Positions 25,706 through 35,291 are shown, counted from the stretch's first letter. The stretch: DNA of 64,000 nt from Chitinophaga pinensis (GCA_945862385.1 CAMAXV010000004.1:1-64000), one strand, 5' to 3'. A program made the numbers and translations. The notes: generated by a model not told the origin, from the letters alone.

Positions 25706-28700
25706 TTGAGATTACTATTCACTTTTATTTTTATTTCGTTTTCTGGAATAGGCTATGCTCAAAATCAGTCTACCTTACGCCATAAGTTATTGCATATTAA
25801 GGGAGATACGCTTTGGATTGATAGCTTAAGTATCGTTCCGAATACATTTTCGGTCAAGCAAATTCCCGCTGAACATTATATACTGGATGTTTTTAAGTCA
25901 TATCTTGTCTGGTTGATTAAACCAGATAAGGATTATGTTGAGTGCAGTTACAGGGTTTTCCCGGTTAGTCTTGAAGCAGGTTTTCAGAGAAGGTCATTTG
26001 ACAGTATCTTTTATCGGTACAATCTTCCTGCTGCAGTTTTTTTGAATTCAGGAACTAAGCAGAAACCTTTGGATTTTGGTAAGTTAAATTCTGCAGGTAG
26101 CATAGGCAGGTCGCTGGCATTCGGCAACAGACAGGATGGCATCCTTAACTCCAGTTTAAACCTCCAGCTCAGTGGATATATGGCTGATAGTATTTTAATT
26201 AATGCAGCAATTGCTGATAACAATATTCCCATACAGCCAGATGGAAACACGCAAAATCTAAATGAGTTTGATCAGGTTTTTATCCAGTTTTCAAAGGATA
26301 AATGGAAGCTCAATCTTGGCGACCTGGATATCAGACAAAAACAGCTTTATTTTTTAAACTTTTATAAAAGGCTACAAGGTGTTTCATTTGAAGGTGAACA
26401 TAAAATTGGCAGATTAAACAAGGGTAATCTGTTAGCCAGTGGCGCCGTTGCAAAAGGTAAATTTAATATCAATGTTTTTCAAGGTATAGAGGGGAATCAG
26501 GGACCTTACCGATTGAAAGGTGCAAATCAGGAATTGTTTTTTATAGTTTTGGCAGGTACAGAGAGAGTTTATATTGATGGTGTTTTATTGCAAAGGGGAG
26601 AAGATCATGATTATATAATCAATTACAATACTGCTGAAATTACCTTCATGCCCAGTCAGATGATTTCAAAGGATAAAAGGATTCAGGTTGATTTTGAATA
26701 CGCGGATAGAAATTACCTGAATTCACAGTTTTTTTTTCAGGAGAAAATTGAATTGGGAAAGTCTATGCAGGTTAAGGTTGGCTATTTTGGTAATACAGAT
26801 TCCAGAAATTCACCAATTAATCAAACCCTCAATAATTCCCAAAGGCAATTTCTTTCTGCTATAGGAGATAATAGCCAGTTTTCATACTATCCTTCAGCTG
26901 AAAGAGATTCATTTGATATCAGTAAAGTGCAATACAAAAAGGTTGATACAACTTACGCCGTGAACATAAGGGATACAATATATGTTTACGAGAAATTTTC
27001 AGGGAATGATCTTTATAGTTTAACATTTTCAGATCTTGGAGAAGGTAATGGTAATTATATTATTGATGAAGTTGAAAGAGCAAATGGGAAGGTATATAAA
27101 TGGGTAGCCCCAGACCCTGTTTCCGGAAAACTCAACGGACGATATGCTCCTGCCTTGCTTTTAGTTGCTCCAAAACAACAGCGCCTTTTAAGTTTTGGAA
27201 CATCCTGGAATAACAGCCGTGGTTTGGAGATAAATGCGGATGGTGCATTGAGTCAGTTTGACCGGAATAGATTCTCAAAATTAAATGATGACGACAATGT
27301 TGGAATTGCAGGAAAAATACAATTAAATAAGTCTACATTACTCAGTTTAAAAGAAAAACTGGAGCTTATTACAAGTGCCGGGTTTGAGTTTGCTAATGCC
27401 CAATTCAAGCCGGTTGAAAGATTGAGGGCAGTTGAATTTTACCGGGATTGGGGATTAGGAATTCTTGTTGAACCAGCAGATGAAAAAATCGTTCAGGCTT
27501 CTGTTGGGGTAAAAAATAAGCAAGGTTTGAACGTTGTATATGATGCTAGAGGCTATAAACGAGGAGCTAGTTTCAGCGGAGTCAGGCAGAAATTGTCTTA
27601 CCGGGTAATGAGTGACAGTTGGCATATCAACAATTCCCTTATTCTGACTAACACTACGGACAGAACATTCCGTGGTTATTTTTTCAGGCCAACTTTAGAT
27701 ATGTCCAGGCATCTGAAATCCCTGCGTAATCAGGTTGTAGGAGTAAAATATGAGCTGGAAAAAAATTTATCAAAAGGTATAAATGGCGATTCTATTAATC
27801 CCTTGAGTTTTGAATTTTCTAATTTATCAATATTTACTAATTCAGATGATAACAAGCCTGATAAATGGGGAATGCGATACTTTACCCGAACAGATGCCTT
27901 GCCCAACAACAATAAGTTAAGAAAAACAGATAAAAGTCAGAATTTTAACCTTTTTGGAGAGTTAATATCAGGGGATCATCATCGTGTAAAACTCAATGTC
28001 ACATACCGTAAACTAATACCATTGGAGCAGGTAAGTGGAGTTAAATACGGATCAAGTATTTTGGGTAGAGCTGAATATAATGCTGATATCTGGCGCGGCG
28101 CGATAACCGGCTTGCTGTTGTATGAAATTGGTGGCGGACAGGAGCCACAAAAAGATTACATTTATTTTGAAGTCCCTGCAGGTCAGGGCGAATATACCTG
28201 GATAGATTACAATAAAGATGGTATTCAGCAATTAAATGAATTTGAAGTTGCACAATTCAGAGATGAGGCTAAGTTTATCAGGTTATTTACCCCTACCAAT
28301 ACTTTTATCCGTACCGATTATCTGCAATATAATTATAACTTTCTCATTAATCCCGGTATTGCGCTAAAGAATCGGGAATCCACTGGAATTTTCAAATTAT
28401 TGAAAAATATTTTGTGGCAGTCCTCTTTACAGGTATTTCAAAAATCTATATCCGGAGAAGAGCGGAACCTGAATCCTTTCAACAGTTATGCCAGTGATAC
28501 ATCTTTACTAAGTTTTGACAGGTTGCAAAGTCATACCATTTCTTACAATAAGCTTAGCCAGGTTTGGGGTATTGATTTGAATTATTTGGAATCTTCAAAC
28601 AGGGCATTTCTATCTTATGGTCTTGAAACCAGAAGTTTAAGTGATCTCAATCTCCGGCTTAGAAGTTATTGGTTAAAGACATTTTCATTTGAATTATTCA

Positions 28701-29155
28701 TAAGGAAGAAAGGGAATACATTGGAAACACCAGGATTTGGCAACAGGAATTATGCTATTCAATCATTTTCAGTTGAACCGAGAATTTCTTTAATAAAAGG
28801 AACTGATTTCAGAACACAAATAAGCTACAGGTCTGAAAGAAAAAAAAGCGCATTAGCGGAAAGAGGAAATATTTATTCCATAGGTCTCGATTCACGATAT
28901 AATCTTTTTGGGAAAACTGCAATTACTGCAAAAGTCAATCATACAGCAATCAGGTATCAAGGTGCTACCAATACAACTGTAAGCTATCTTATGTTAGAAG
29001 GTCTACAGCCTGGTAAAAACTATATCTGGAGTCTGGATTTAACAAGAAGAATAGGTGAATACATCGAGCTCAGCATGCAATACGAAGGAAGACAAATGGG
29101 TATTTCAAAAGGTATAATACATTTAGGGAGGGCTCAGTTCAGGGCATTATTATAA
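25706..29155 (+). CDS. Very large probable outer-membrane protein (about 1149 aa)
   Basis: The TTG at 25706 gives a clean signal peptide (MRLLFTFIFISFSGIGYAQ); the track's TTG at 25697 adds three residues. The rest is beta-rich, with alternating aromatic and polar residues, many Asn/Ser/Tyr/Arg, and few Cys. DYNKDGIQQLNEFE-like and DGNTQNLNEFDQVF-like segments recall surface proteins of the SprA type, but this protein is far shorter than SprA and I do not claim that identity. No catalytic motif is visible. It is probably a beta-barrel or surface-associated protein of Bacteroidota. It is monocistronic, with its own promoter and a shared terminator at its end. Confidence 0.7.
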   Translation: MRLLFTFIFISFSGIGYAQNQSTLRHKLLHIKGDTLWIDSLSIVPNTFSVKQIPAEHYILDVFKSYLVWLIKPDKDYVECSYRVFPVSLEAGFQRRSFDSIFYRYNLPAAVFLNSGTKQKPLDFGKLNSAGSIGRSLAFGNRQDGILNSSLNLQLSGYMADSILINAAIADNNIPIQPDGNTQNLNEFDQVFIQFSKDKWKLNLGDLDIRQKQLYFLNFYKRLQGVSFEGEHKIGRLNKGNLLASGAVAKGKFNINVFQGIEGNQGPYRLKGANQELFFIVLAGTERVYIDGVLLQRGEDHDYIINYNTAEITFMPSQMISKDKRIQVDFEYADRNYLNSQFFFQEKIELGKSMQVKVGYFGNTDSRNSPINQTLNNSQRQFLSAIGDNSQFSYYPSAERDSFDISKVQYKKVDTTYAVNIRDTIYVYEKFSGNDLYSLTFSDLGEGNGNYIIDEVERANGKVYKWVAPDPVSGKLNGRYAPALLLVAPKQQRLLSFGTSWNNSRGLEINADGALSQFDRNRFSKLNDDDNVGIAGKIQLNKSTLLSLKEKLELITSAGFEFANAQFKPVERLRAVEFYRDWGLGILVEPADEKIVQASVGVKNKQGLNVVYDARGYKRGASFSGVRQKLSYRVMSDSWHINNSLILTNTTDRTFRGYFFRPTLDMSRHLKSLRNQVVGVKYELEKNLSKGINGDSINPLSFEFSNLSIFTNSDDNKPDKWGMRYFTRTDALPNNNKLRKTDKSQNFNLFGELISGDHHRVKLNVTYRKLIPLEQVSGVKYGSSILGRAEYNADIWRGAITGLLLYEIGGGQEPQKDYIYFEVPAGQGEYTWIDYNKDGIQQLNEFEVAQFRDEAKFIRLFTPTNTFIRTDYLQYNYNFLINPGIALKNRESTGIFKLLKNILWQSSLQVFQKSISGEERNLNPFNSYASDTSLLSFDRLQSHTISYNKLSQVWGIDLNYLESSNRAFLSYGLETRSLSDLNLRLRSYWLKTFSFELFIRKKGNTLETPGFGNRNYAIQSFSVEPRISLIKGTDFRTQISYRSERKKSALAERGNIYSIGLDSRYNLFGKTAITAKVNHTAIRYQGATNTTVSYLMLEGLQPGKNYIWSLDLTRRIGEYIELSMQYEGRQMGISKGIIHLGRAQFRALL

Positions 29156-29182
29156 AAAAAGGCCGACGTTAGTCGGCCCTTT
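29153..29182. terminator. Bidirectional terminator
   Basis: GGCCGAC-GTTA-GTCGGCC forms a perfect 7-bp GC-rich stem. On the minus strand it is followed by a run of seven Ts, and on the plus strand by a shorter CTTT. It separates the convergent large outer-membrane protein gene from the coiled-coil protein gene. Confidence 0.88.
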
Positions 29183-29199
29183 AGCTCAATTCAAACAAA

Positions 29200-30159
29200 T
29201 TATTTCAGTGTTGCAATACCTTCGCCAATTTTGAAGCCATTTTGGTAGACAACAATTGCATAGTTTCCTTTTACGTATTTATCACGCTGATTTAAGTCGA
29301 AGCTGATACCTTTAGATACTCCCTGTTGATATTCTACATCAATTTTTGTTGTGAACTCAACCTGACCATCCTGCCTGGTATTGATTTTACCAGAAGCTAG
29401 TTCTTGTTCTGCAATAACTTTACCGGAAGGATCTTTTGCGATGATAAAAAGTTGCTTGGTTCCAGTTGTGGCAATTCTGTTTTCATCGAGATTGAAAGAT
29501 ATTCTCAACTTATCAGCACGTTTGGCTGATGCCGTAGATTTCTCTTTTCCAGAGTTTCTGATGTTAATGGCTACTATATTGAAACCAGATGCATGTAATG
29601 TAGAACCTATGTCAACTTTATTTTCTGCTTCTTTTCTGGCTGTTTCGGTATTAGCCAGGTTGTTATTCAAAGTTTGGTTTTCAGTTGTGAGATTTTGCTT
29701 GTCAACGGTAAGTTGTTGATTTTCAGCTTGTAATCTGTTTATTTCTTTGATGTAATCATCAATTCTTGTATTCAGCTCACCAACCAGTTTTCTGGCTTCT
29801 GCCAAGTCAGCGGCAGTTGCATTTTGTTTGCCTACAATAGACCTGAATTTATTTTTTAAGATACTCAGTTCACTATCTTTTGTTTTTACAAGGCTATCCA
29901 ATCCATTATTGGAAGCTGTCATCTCCTGAAGTCGGACCATGGCATCATCATATTCCTTTTGCACTGCATTTTTTGAAGAATCCAATGTAGCATATTGGGC
30001 ATCTTTTTCTGCAATCAAGGATGTAGACTGATTTTTGGCGTACATGAAATAAACCCATGATCCAACCAGTGCAATCAGGAGAACAATGATAATTGCGGGT
30101 TTATTATCTTTTTTATTTTCAGCGGAATAACTTCCGGTGTTTGAAAAACTTGAACTCAT
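29200..30159 (-). CDS. Membrane-anchored coiled-coil protein with C-terminal beta domain
   Basis: The 319-aa protein has a short cytosolic N-terminus rich in Ser/Asn, one membrane helix at about residues 24-41 (AIIIVLLIALVGSWVYFMY) and a long coiled coil at about 55-185 (heptads with many Gln/Asn/Leu/Glu). It ends in a beta-rich domain of about 130 residues (ISFNLDENRIATTGTKQLF ... GNYAIVVYQNGFKIG). The topology is type II, so the coiled coil and final domain are likely periplasmic. I do not recognise a named family; proteins of this layout are widespread in Bacteroidota. It is monocistronic, with a strong terminator. A structural or envelope role is inference. Confidence 0.78.
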   Translation of the reverse strand: MSSSFSNTGSYSAENKKDNKPAIIIVLLIALVGSWVYFMYAKNQSTSLIAEKDAQYATLDSSKNAVQKEYDDAMVRLQEMTASNNGLDSLVKTKDSELSILKNKFRSIVGKQNATAADLAEARKLVGELNTRIDDYIKEINRLQAENQQLTVDKQNLTTENQTLNNNLANTETARKEAENKVDIGSTLHASGFNIVAINIRNSGKEKSTASAKRADKLRISFNLDENRIATTGTKQLFIIAKDPSGKVIAEQELASGKINTRQDGQVEFTTKIDVEYQQGVSKGISFDLNQRDKYVKGNYAIVVYQNGFKIGEGIATLK

Positions 30160-30278
30160 AGAAAATGTATTTGGTTAAAAAATAATAGATTAATTCATAT
30201 TCTGTACAAAGGAAATGAAAAATGGTTCTTATTTCTATTTACGGGTTGTTAAAATGCATTTTTTGTATTTTTTTAAAT

Positions 30279-30286
30279 GAACTTTG
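30279..30286 (+). promoter_or_regulatory. Possible -7 box for holA
   Basis: GAACTTTG (one mismatch to TAnnTTTG) lies 30 bases before the holA ATG in the divergent region shared with the coiled-coil gene. No TTTG stands at the ideal spacing. Confidence 0.3.
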
Positions 30287-30315
30287 TTCTTAGCAAATGA
30301 TAAAGGATATTTTTA

Positions 30316-31320
30316 ATGGATGAGCTTCAGATTATATCAGATTGGAAAAGAGGGGGCTTTCATCCTGTCTATTGGCTGGAGGGCGAAGAACCATATTACA
30401 TAGATAAAATTACCGCATTTGCAGAACAGAAAATTCTTGATGAATCAGCTGCAGGATTTAATCTTTCCGTTTTTTATGGTAAAGACAGCAGAGTGGAAGA
30501 AGTAATCAATGCATGCAGGAGATATCCTATGTTATCTGACAGGCAGGTTGTTATACTGAAAGAAGCACAACAGCTAAAAGACATAGAAAAACTTGAATCC
30601 TATATTGAAAATCCTCTTTCATCAACCATTTTTATTGTTGCCCATAAGGATAAAAAGTTAGATGGAAGAGGAAAGCTGGCCAAAGTTGTTAAGCAAAAAG
30701 CAGTGCTTTATGCTGCCAAAAAGCTATACGACAATGAAGTTCCGGATTGGGCAGTTGGAATGATCAAAGGAAAGGGATTGGAGATTAGTTCAAAGGCATT
30801 ACACATTTTTGTTGATCATATTGGGAATGATTTACAGAGAATGGAGAATGAGATTGTTAAAATGACCTTGAACCTGAATGGCAGAACTAAAATTTCTGAG
30901 GATGATATCGAAGAATTTGTAGGTGTCAGTAAGGAATTCAACGTGTTTGAGCTTCAGTCCGCCATTGCAAGAAAAGACATAACTGCTGCTCTAAGGATCC
31001 TTAATTACTTTGATGCAAATCCTAAGGCTGCACCCATTCAACTTGTTTTACCAACACTTTATTCTTTTTTCAGTAAATTATATATTGCTGCTGCTCTGGG
31101 AACAAGGGATGAAAATACAATAGGAAACGCGTTAGGCATTAAAGGCTTTATAGCCAGACAATATGTTCAGGCAATACAGGTATATGGGTTTACAGATATA
31201 GAGAAAATACTGATATTATTAGCCGACTGCAACCTGAAGAGCTTGGGAATCAGGCGTGCCGTTACCGACGACAACATATTGCTAAAAGAGTTGATTGTAA
31301 GGATAATGATGTCTTATTGA
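30316..31320 (+). CDS. holA: DNA polymerase III delta subunit
   Basis: The 334-aa protein matches the HolA clamp-loader subunit: the N-terminal AAA-like domain begins with YWLEGEEPYYIDKI, followed by a helical lid region and a C-terminal collar domain containing NVFELQSAIARKD and IRRAVTDDNILLKEL. It opens the beta sliding clamp as part of the clamp loader. As in other delta subunits, no functional Walker A is seen. The length is normal. The 3' end overlaps the convergent ribF gene by 7 bases. Confidence 0.9.
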   Translation: MDELQIISDWKRGGFHPVYWLEGEEPYYIDKITAFAEQKILDESAAGFNLSVFYGKDSRVEEVINACRRYPMLSDRQVVILKEAQQLKDIEKLESYIENPLSSTIFIVAHKDKKLDGRGKLAKVVKQKAVLYAAKKLYDNEVPDWAVGMIKGKGLEISSKALHIFVDHIGNDLQRMENEIVKMTLNLNGRTKISEDDIEEFVGVSKEFNVFELQSAIARKDITAALRILNYFDANPKAAPIQLVLPTLYSFFSKLYIAAALGTRDENTIGNALGIKGFIARQYVQAIQVYGFTDIEKILILLADCNLKSLGIRRAVTDDNILLKELIVRIMMSY

Positions 31321-32258
31321 ATTGATTCCAAAAGACTGGTTATCAGTTTTTTATCTCTTTCTAGCTGTTCCTTGAGTTCATCAATGCCAGAAAATTTCAT
31401 TTCCTTTCGGGTATGAAAAAGTAACTCTACCTGAAGGGTTTCGTGGTAAATATCATCACTGAAATTAAAAAGATGAACTTCAATTCTTCTTTCTCTTCCA
31501 TTAACGGTAGGTCTGTATCCAATATTCATCATGCCTTTTTCCACCATAACCTGATTTCCTTTGAAACGTTTAACTTTAACAGCATAAACGCCTGACGCCG
31601 GAATCAGTTTATCATTGTTGGTTATCGCGAGGTTAGCTGTTGGAAATCCAAGTGTTCTTCCAAGTTTGTCTCCCTCAATGACAGTTCCTGTTAGCTGATA
31701 TGGATATGTAAGTAGTTCGTTGGCTAATTTTATTTCACCGGATAACAGAAAATGTCTGATTTGAGTTGAGCTTACCTTCGACTCATTTAAAATGTATTCC
31801 GGAATCTCATAAACTTGGAAACCATATATATCGCCATTTTTTTCGAGTAACTCAAAATTCCCACTTCTGTTTTTTCCAAATCGGTGATCAAACCCAATTA
31901 CAATTGCTTTTGGGTTAAAGTACCGTATTAAAAAGTTTTTTATGTAATCTTCCGCACTGTGTGAAGCAAATTCGTAATCAAAGGGTATAATAATGAGGTG
32001 TGAGATATCAAGATCTGCAAATAACTTTATCCGTTCATCCAGCGTAGTAAGAAGGGATGGGGCTTCGCTGTTGTTCAGAATTCTACGGGGATGTGGATGA
32101 AATGTGATCACAACTGTCTCACCATCTAGTTCATTTGCAATCTTAATTAATTGGGAAAATATAGTTCTATGACCCTGATGTACACCGTCGAATGTACCGA
32201 TTGTTAATACAGCATTCCTGAAGACAGGCAGTTTGTTAACCTCAAAATGGACTTGCAT
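31314..32258 (-). CDS. ribF: Bifunctional riboflavin kinase / FAD synthetase
   Basis: The enzyme makes FMN and then FAD from riboflavin. The N-terminal nucleotidyltransferase domain has GTFDGVHQGHR and HPHPRRIL. The C-terminal flavokinase domain has GRTLGFPTANL and the later GMMNIGYRPTV. At about 314 aa the length is standard. The GTG at 32267 used by the track adds three residues; the ATG at 32258 (MQVHFEVN) is preferred. It is divergent from purM, and its 3' end overlaps holA by 7 bases. Its FAD would supply flavoproteins such as SdhA. Confidence 0.94.
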   Translation of the reverse strand: MQVHFEVNKLPVFRNAVLTIGTFDGVHQGHRTIFSQLIKIANELDGETVVITFHPHPRRILNNSEAPSLLTTLDERIKLFADLDISHLIIIPFDYEFASHSAEDYIKNFLIRYFNPKAIVIGFDHRFGKNRSGNFELLEKNGDIYGFQVYEIPEYILNESKVSSTQIRHFLLSGEIKLANELLTYPYQLTGTVIEGDKLGRTLGFPTANLAITNNDKLIPASGVYAVKVKRFKGNQVMVEKGMMNIGYRPTVNGRERRIEVHLFNFSDDIYHETLQVELLFHTRKEMKFSGIDELKEQLERDKKLITSLLESIQ

Positions 32259-32276
32259 ATGAAACACAAATTTAAG

Positions 32277-32285
32277 TAGTTTTGC
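32277..32285 (+). promoter_or_regulatory. -7 box of the purM promoter
   Basis: TAGTTTTGC is an exact extended -7 match, 18 bases before the purM ATG. A CTTG at 32252-32255 (21-bp spacing) may serve as the -33 box and lies within the ribF start region. Confidence 0.55.
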
Positions 32286-32302
32286 TTATAGTCTAAGAAA
32301 CA

Positions 32303-33478
32303 ATGAGTTTATATCAACAACGTGGAGTATCTGCCCAGAAAGAAGAGGTTCATGCCGCTGTAAGTCAACTTGACCACGGATTGTTTGAACATGCCTTTTG
32401 CAAGGTTTATCCCGACTACTTATCAGGATCTGATGATCATGTAAATATCATGCACGCAGATGGAGCAGGAACAAAAAGTATTCTTGCATATCTATACTGG
32501 AGGGAAACCGGAGATCTTTCCGTATGGAAGGGAATTGCACAGGATGCAGTAGTGATGAACCTCGATGATTTGCTGTGTGTCGGTATTTATGATAACATAG
32601 TTTTTAATTCTACGATAGACAGAAATAAACATTTGATTCCAGGGGAAGTACTTGAAGCTATTATCAATGGAACAAGTGAACTGTTTGATGAACTTAAGGG
32701 ATATGGGGTCAATATTCATTATCTGGGTGGTGAAACTGCTGATGTAGGTGATGTTGTGAGAACTATTGCGGTTAACGGTACCATGACTTCACGCTGGCCG
32801 AAGAATAGACTCTTAACAAATGAAAAAATTGCTCCTGGGGATGTTATCGTTGGACTATCAAGCTTTGGGAAAGCTTCTTATGAACATGAATATAACAGTG
32901 GAATAGGAAGTAATGGTTTGACAAGTGCAAGACATGATTTTTTTGCTGCTCAATATGGAGAAAAGTATCCTGAATCATTTGATCCTGCACTTCCATCTCA
33001 GGTTGTATACATTGGTGAACATAAACTTACTGATGAGGTATTAATTCCCGGGTTCACTGTAAATGCTGGAAAACTTGTTTTAAGTCCTACCCGTACTTTT
33101 GCCCCCGTAATTAAAAATGTGTTGACAACCATGTTCGAAAGTATACATGGAATGATACATTGCAGTGGGGGTGGACAAACAAAATGTTTAAAGTATCTGC
33201 CCTCTCCTATGAAGGTAATTAAGGATAATTTATTCACACCACCACCTGTATTTGACCTCATTGAAAAATCAAGTGGTGCCACACCAAAGGAGATGTTTCA
33301 GGTATTCAATATGGGTTGCAGGCTTGAAATTTATACTGATGCAGAAGCCGCAGATCGTATTATTTCAATTGCTGAAGGATTTGGAATTGAAGCCCGGATT
33401 ATTGGAAGAGTAGAGCATTCAGACCAAAAGAACCTTGATATCCATTACAAGGGAGAAATTTATAATTTCATAGCCTAA
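32303..33478 (+). CDS. purM: Phosphoribosylformylglycinamidine cyclo-ligase (AIR synthase)
   Basis: The 391-aa protein is of the PurM/AIR synthase family, which closes the imidazole ring in purine synthesis using ATP. Characteristic elements are MHADGAGTKSILAYLYW (ATP/substrate loop), NLDDLLCVG, LGGETADVGDVV and FNMGCRLEIY. It is longer than the E. coli enzyme (about 345 aa), matching the extended Bacteroidota form. It has its own promoter and is followed by an ABC ATPase gene 10 bases later. Confidence 0.9.
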   Translation: MSLYQQRGVSAQKEEVHAAVSQLDHGLFEHAFCKVYPDYLSGSDDHVNIMHADGAGTKSILAYLYWRETGDLSVWKGIAQDAVVMNLDDLLCVGIYDNIVFNSTIDRNKHLIPGEVLEAIINGTSELFDELKGYGVNIHYLGGETADVGDVVRTIAVNGTMTSRWPKNRLLTNEKIAPGDVIVGLSSFGKASYEHEYNSGIGSNGLTSARHDFFAAQYGEKYPESFDPALPSQVVYIGEHKLTDEVLIPGFTVNAGKLVLSPTRTFAPVIKNVLTTMFESIHGMIHCSGGGQTKCLKYLPSPMKVIKDNLFTPPPVFDLIEKSSGATPKEMFQVFNMGCRLEIYTDAEAADRIISIAEGFGIEARIIGRVEHSDQKNLDIHYKGEIYNFIA

Positions 33479-33488
33479 TACTTACATT

Positions 33489-34175
33489 ATGACTGATGTG
33501 GTTTTGTCGATATCAAATGCAAATATATATCAGGGAGCTTCATTGATTTTATCTGAGGTAAATATCACTGTATCTCGCAGTGAATTTGTTTACCTGGTTG
33601 GAAAAACCGGTACAGGAAAATCAAGTTTATTGAAAACGCTCTACGGAGAGTTGGCCTTAAAAGAAGGTCAGGCAGTAGTGGCAGGTTTTGATATTACAGG
33701 CCTTACCTGGAAAACTGTCCCATACCTCAGGAGAAATATTGGTATTGTTTTTCAGGATTTCCAGTTATTAACTGACAGAAATATCCATGACAACCTCAAA
33801 TTTGTTTTAAATGCTACCGGTTGGAAGGATTCAAGGGAAATAGAAAATAAGATAGATGACGTACTCGAGAAAGTTGGATTGCGAACAAAAGGGTTTAAAT
33901 ATCCATTTGAACTTTCAGGTGGCGAACAACAACGTGTAGATATTGCCAGGGCTTTATTGAACTCGCCTAAACTGATTCTTGCCGATGAGCCAACAGGCAA
34001 TCTTGATCCTGAAACAACAGATGAAATCATGAAATTACTCTTCCAAATCTGTAAGGATTCAGGAACTGCCATTGTAATGGCAACACATGATTACAATGTC
34101 ATCTATAAATATCCCGCAAGAGTAATTAAAACTGAGGGTGGGTGCGTTATTGATAATGCAAGTTTAACTTCCTAA
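33489..34175 (+). CDS. FtsE-like ABC transporter ATPase
   Basis: The 228-aa ATPase has Walker A GKTGTGKSS (residues 38-46), signature LSGGEQQRVD, Walker B LILADEPTGNLDP and switch histidine in MATHDYN. The N-terminus and length match FtsE, which with FtsX controls peptidoglycan hydrolases at the division site. No ftsX or other permease gene is adjacent; Bacteroidota often have ftsX apart from ftsE, so the identity is probable, not certain. A LolD/MacB-type ATPase is the alternative. It follows purM by 10 bases, and its last 29 bases overlap the convergent glycosyltransferase gene. Confidence 0.8.
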   Translation: MTDVVLSISNANIYQGASLILSEVNITVSRSEFVYLVGKTGTGKSSLLKTLYGELALKEGQAVVAGFDITGLTWKTVPYLRRNIGIVFQDFQLLTDRNIHDNLKFVLNATGWKDSREIENKIDDVLEKVGLRTKGFKYPFELSGGEQQRVDIARALLNSPKLILADEPTGNLDPETTDEIMKLLFQICKDSGTAIVMATHDYNVIYKYPARVIKTEGGCVIDNASLTS

Positions 34176-35232
34176 ATAATTCTGAATTATCACCCAGATA
34201 GTTTTGACCTTCAGCAAGTACCTTAATCCTTGCATTGTGGGTATCAATTGAAAATGGTTCGTTGAAAAGCCTCACAGCGTTTTCTTTAAATACATCTGGA
34301 GTACCTGCCACATTACAATAGTTGCCTAAAGTTGATGTACCAACAGCCTTTTGATTAACTATCACATAACGGCCCAATGATAATGACTTAGATAGCCTGT
34401 TAACTGGACTGGCATCGATAAAAGATGGTAAAAGAATGATCTGCGCTTTTTTAATCAATTCATCGAGTTCTCTTTCTGTGGGGTCACCAACCAGACAGGT
34501 ATGATGCCTGAGATGAGCTGCCTGTTCAAGTTGAGGAGAAGGATTACTTCCTGCAATAACGAAAGGAATCTCCACCTCATTAAATATATTCTCAAGAAGC
34601 CACAGCGCGGCATATTCATTTTCCTTATCAGAAAGCTTACCGAAATAAAGGCAAAAACTACCCTGCCGGTCAGAAAATGAAAAATCTTGGATACCCGTTA
34701 TGGCAGGTGATGAGGAAATCGTTATATTTTTGTTTAGACGCAATTTTTTTAAATAGGATTTGCACTTTAAACTCTCATACAGATAGGTAAGTTTATTTAA
34801 ACCCCATGGCATCAGCGAAGCAAGATTTTTGTAATATTTTTCATCATCCCTTGACAGGTTAAGATGCTGTAATTTGTGATTACCTGAATGTGGCCATAAT
34901 ACAGGAAATGTTGTTGAGATGCCCTCATATAGGATTGGGAAGTCGTCTGCAAACAAGTTTTTAACCAATTCCCGATTTGATCTGGAAGCAACACTGTATG
35001 GTGTATTAGAAGAACTGAGTAACTCACTGGCATTGTTACGGCGGTAGTATTTAATCCGGTGACAATATTGTTCCAAAATGGAAGATGTTCCTTTCCCGAA
35101 TTCAAAACTATGTAGGTGAATTTTTATGCCAGCTTTATGAAATGCTTTGATTTTTAAATAAATATCCTGCAGTATATCTGCATCAGCCGGTGTGGGTACA
35201 TCCGGTGTTACAATATGAAGGTTACTATGCAT
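34147..35232 (-). CDS. GT4-like glycosyltransferase
   Basis: About 361 aa from the ATG at 35232; the track's TTG adds two residues. N-terminal HIVTPDVPTPADADI and the C-terminal half with GKLSDKENEYAALWLLENIF, IAGSNPSP and LLPSFIDASPVNRLSKSLSLGRYVIV resemble the GT-B donor-binding half of family 4 enzymes. The usual EAFG-type motif is replaced by DASPVNRLSKSL, so the family assignment is moderate. It likely adds a sugar to a cell-surface glycan or glycolipid in the cytosol. It is monocistronic, divergent from a small membrane protein gene, and antisense to the end of ftsE over 29 bases. Confidence 0.72.
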   Translation of the reverse strand: MHSNLHIVTPDVPTPADADILQDIYLKIKAFHKAGIKIHLHSFEFGKGTSSILEQYCHRIKYYRRNNASELLSSSNTPYSVASRSNRELVKNLFADDFPILYEGISTTFPVLWPHSGNHKLQHLNLSRDDEKYYKNLASLMPWGLNKLTYLYESLKCKSYLKKLRLNKNITISSSPAITGIQDFSFSDRQGSFCLYFGKLSDKENEYAALWLLENIFNEVEIPFVIAGSNPSPQLEQAAHLRHHTCLVGDPTERELDELIKKAQIILLPSFIDASPVNRLSKSLSLGRYVIVNQKAVGTSTLGNYCNVAGTPDVFKENAVRLFNEPFSIDTHNARIKVLAEGQNYLGDNSELFRKLNLHYQ

Positions 35233-35270
35233 AAACAAATAAATACAAATGTGGCCTAAATTGTTCTCAT

Positions 35271-35278
35271 TACCTTTG
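35271..35278 (+). promoter_or_regulatory. -7 box before the 171-aa membrane protein gene
   Basis: TACCTTTG exactly matches TAnnTTTG, 14 bases before the ATG. On the opposite strand, CACATTTG (35246-35253, one mismatch) could serve the divergent glycosyltransferase. Confidence 0.45.
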
Positions 35279-35291
35279 TAAAAATTTAATT

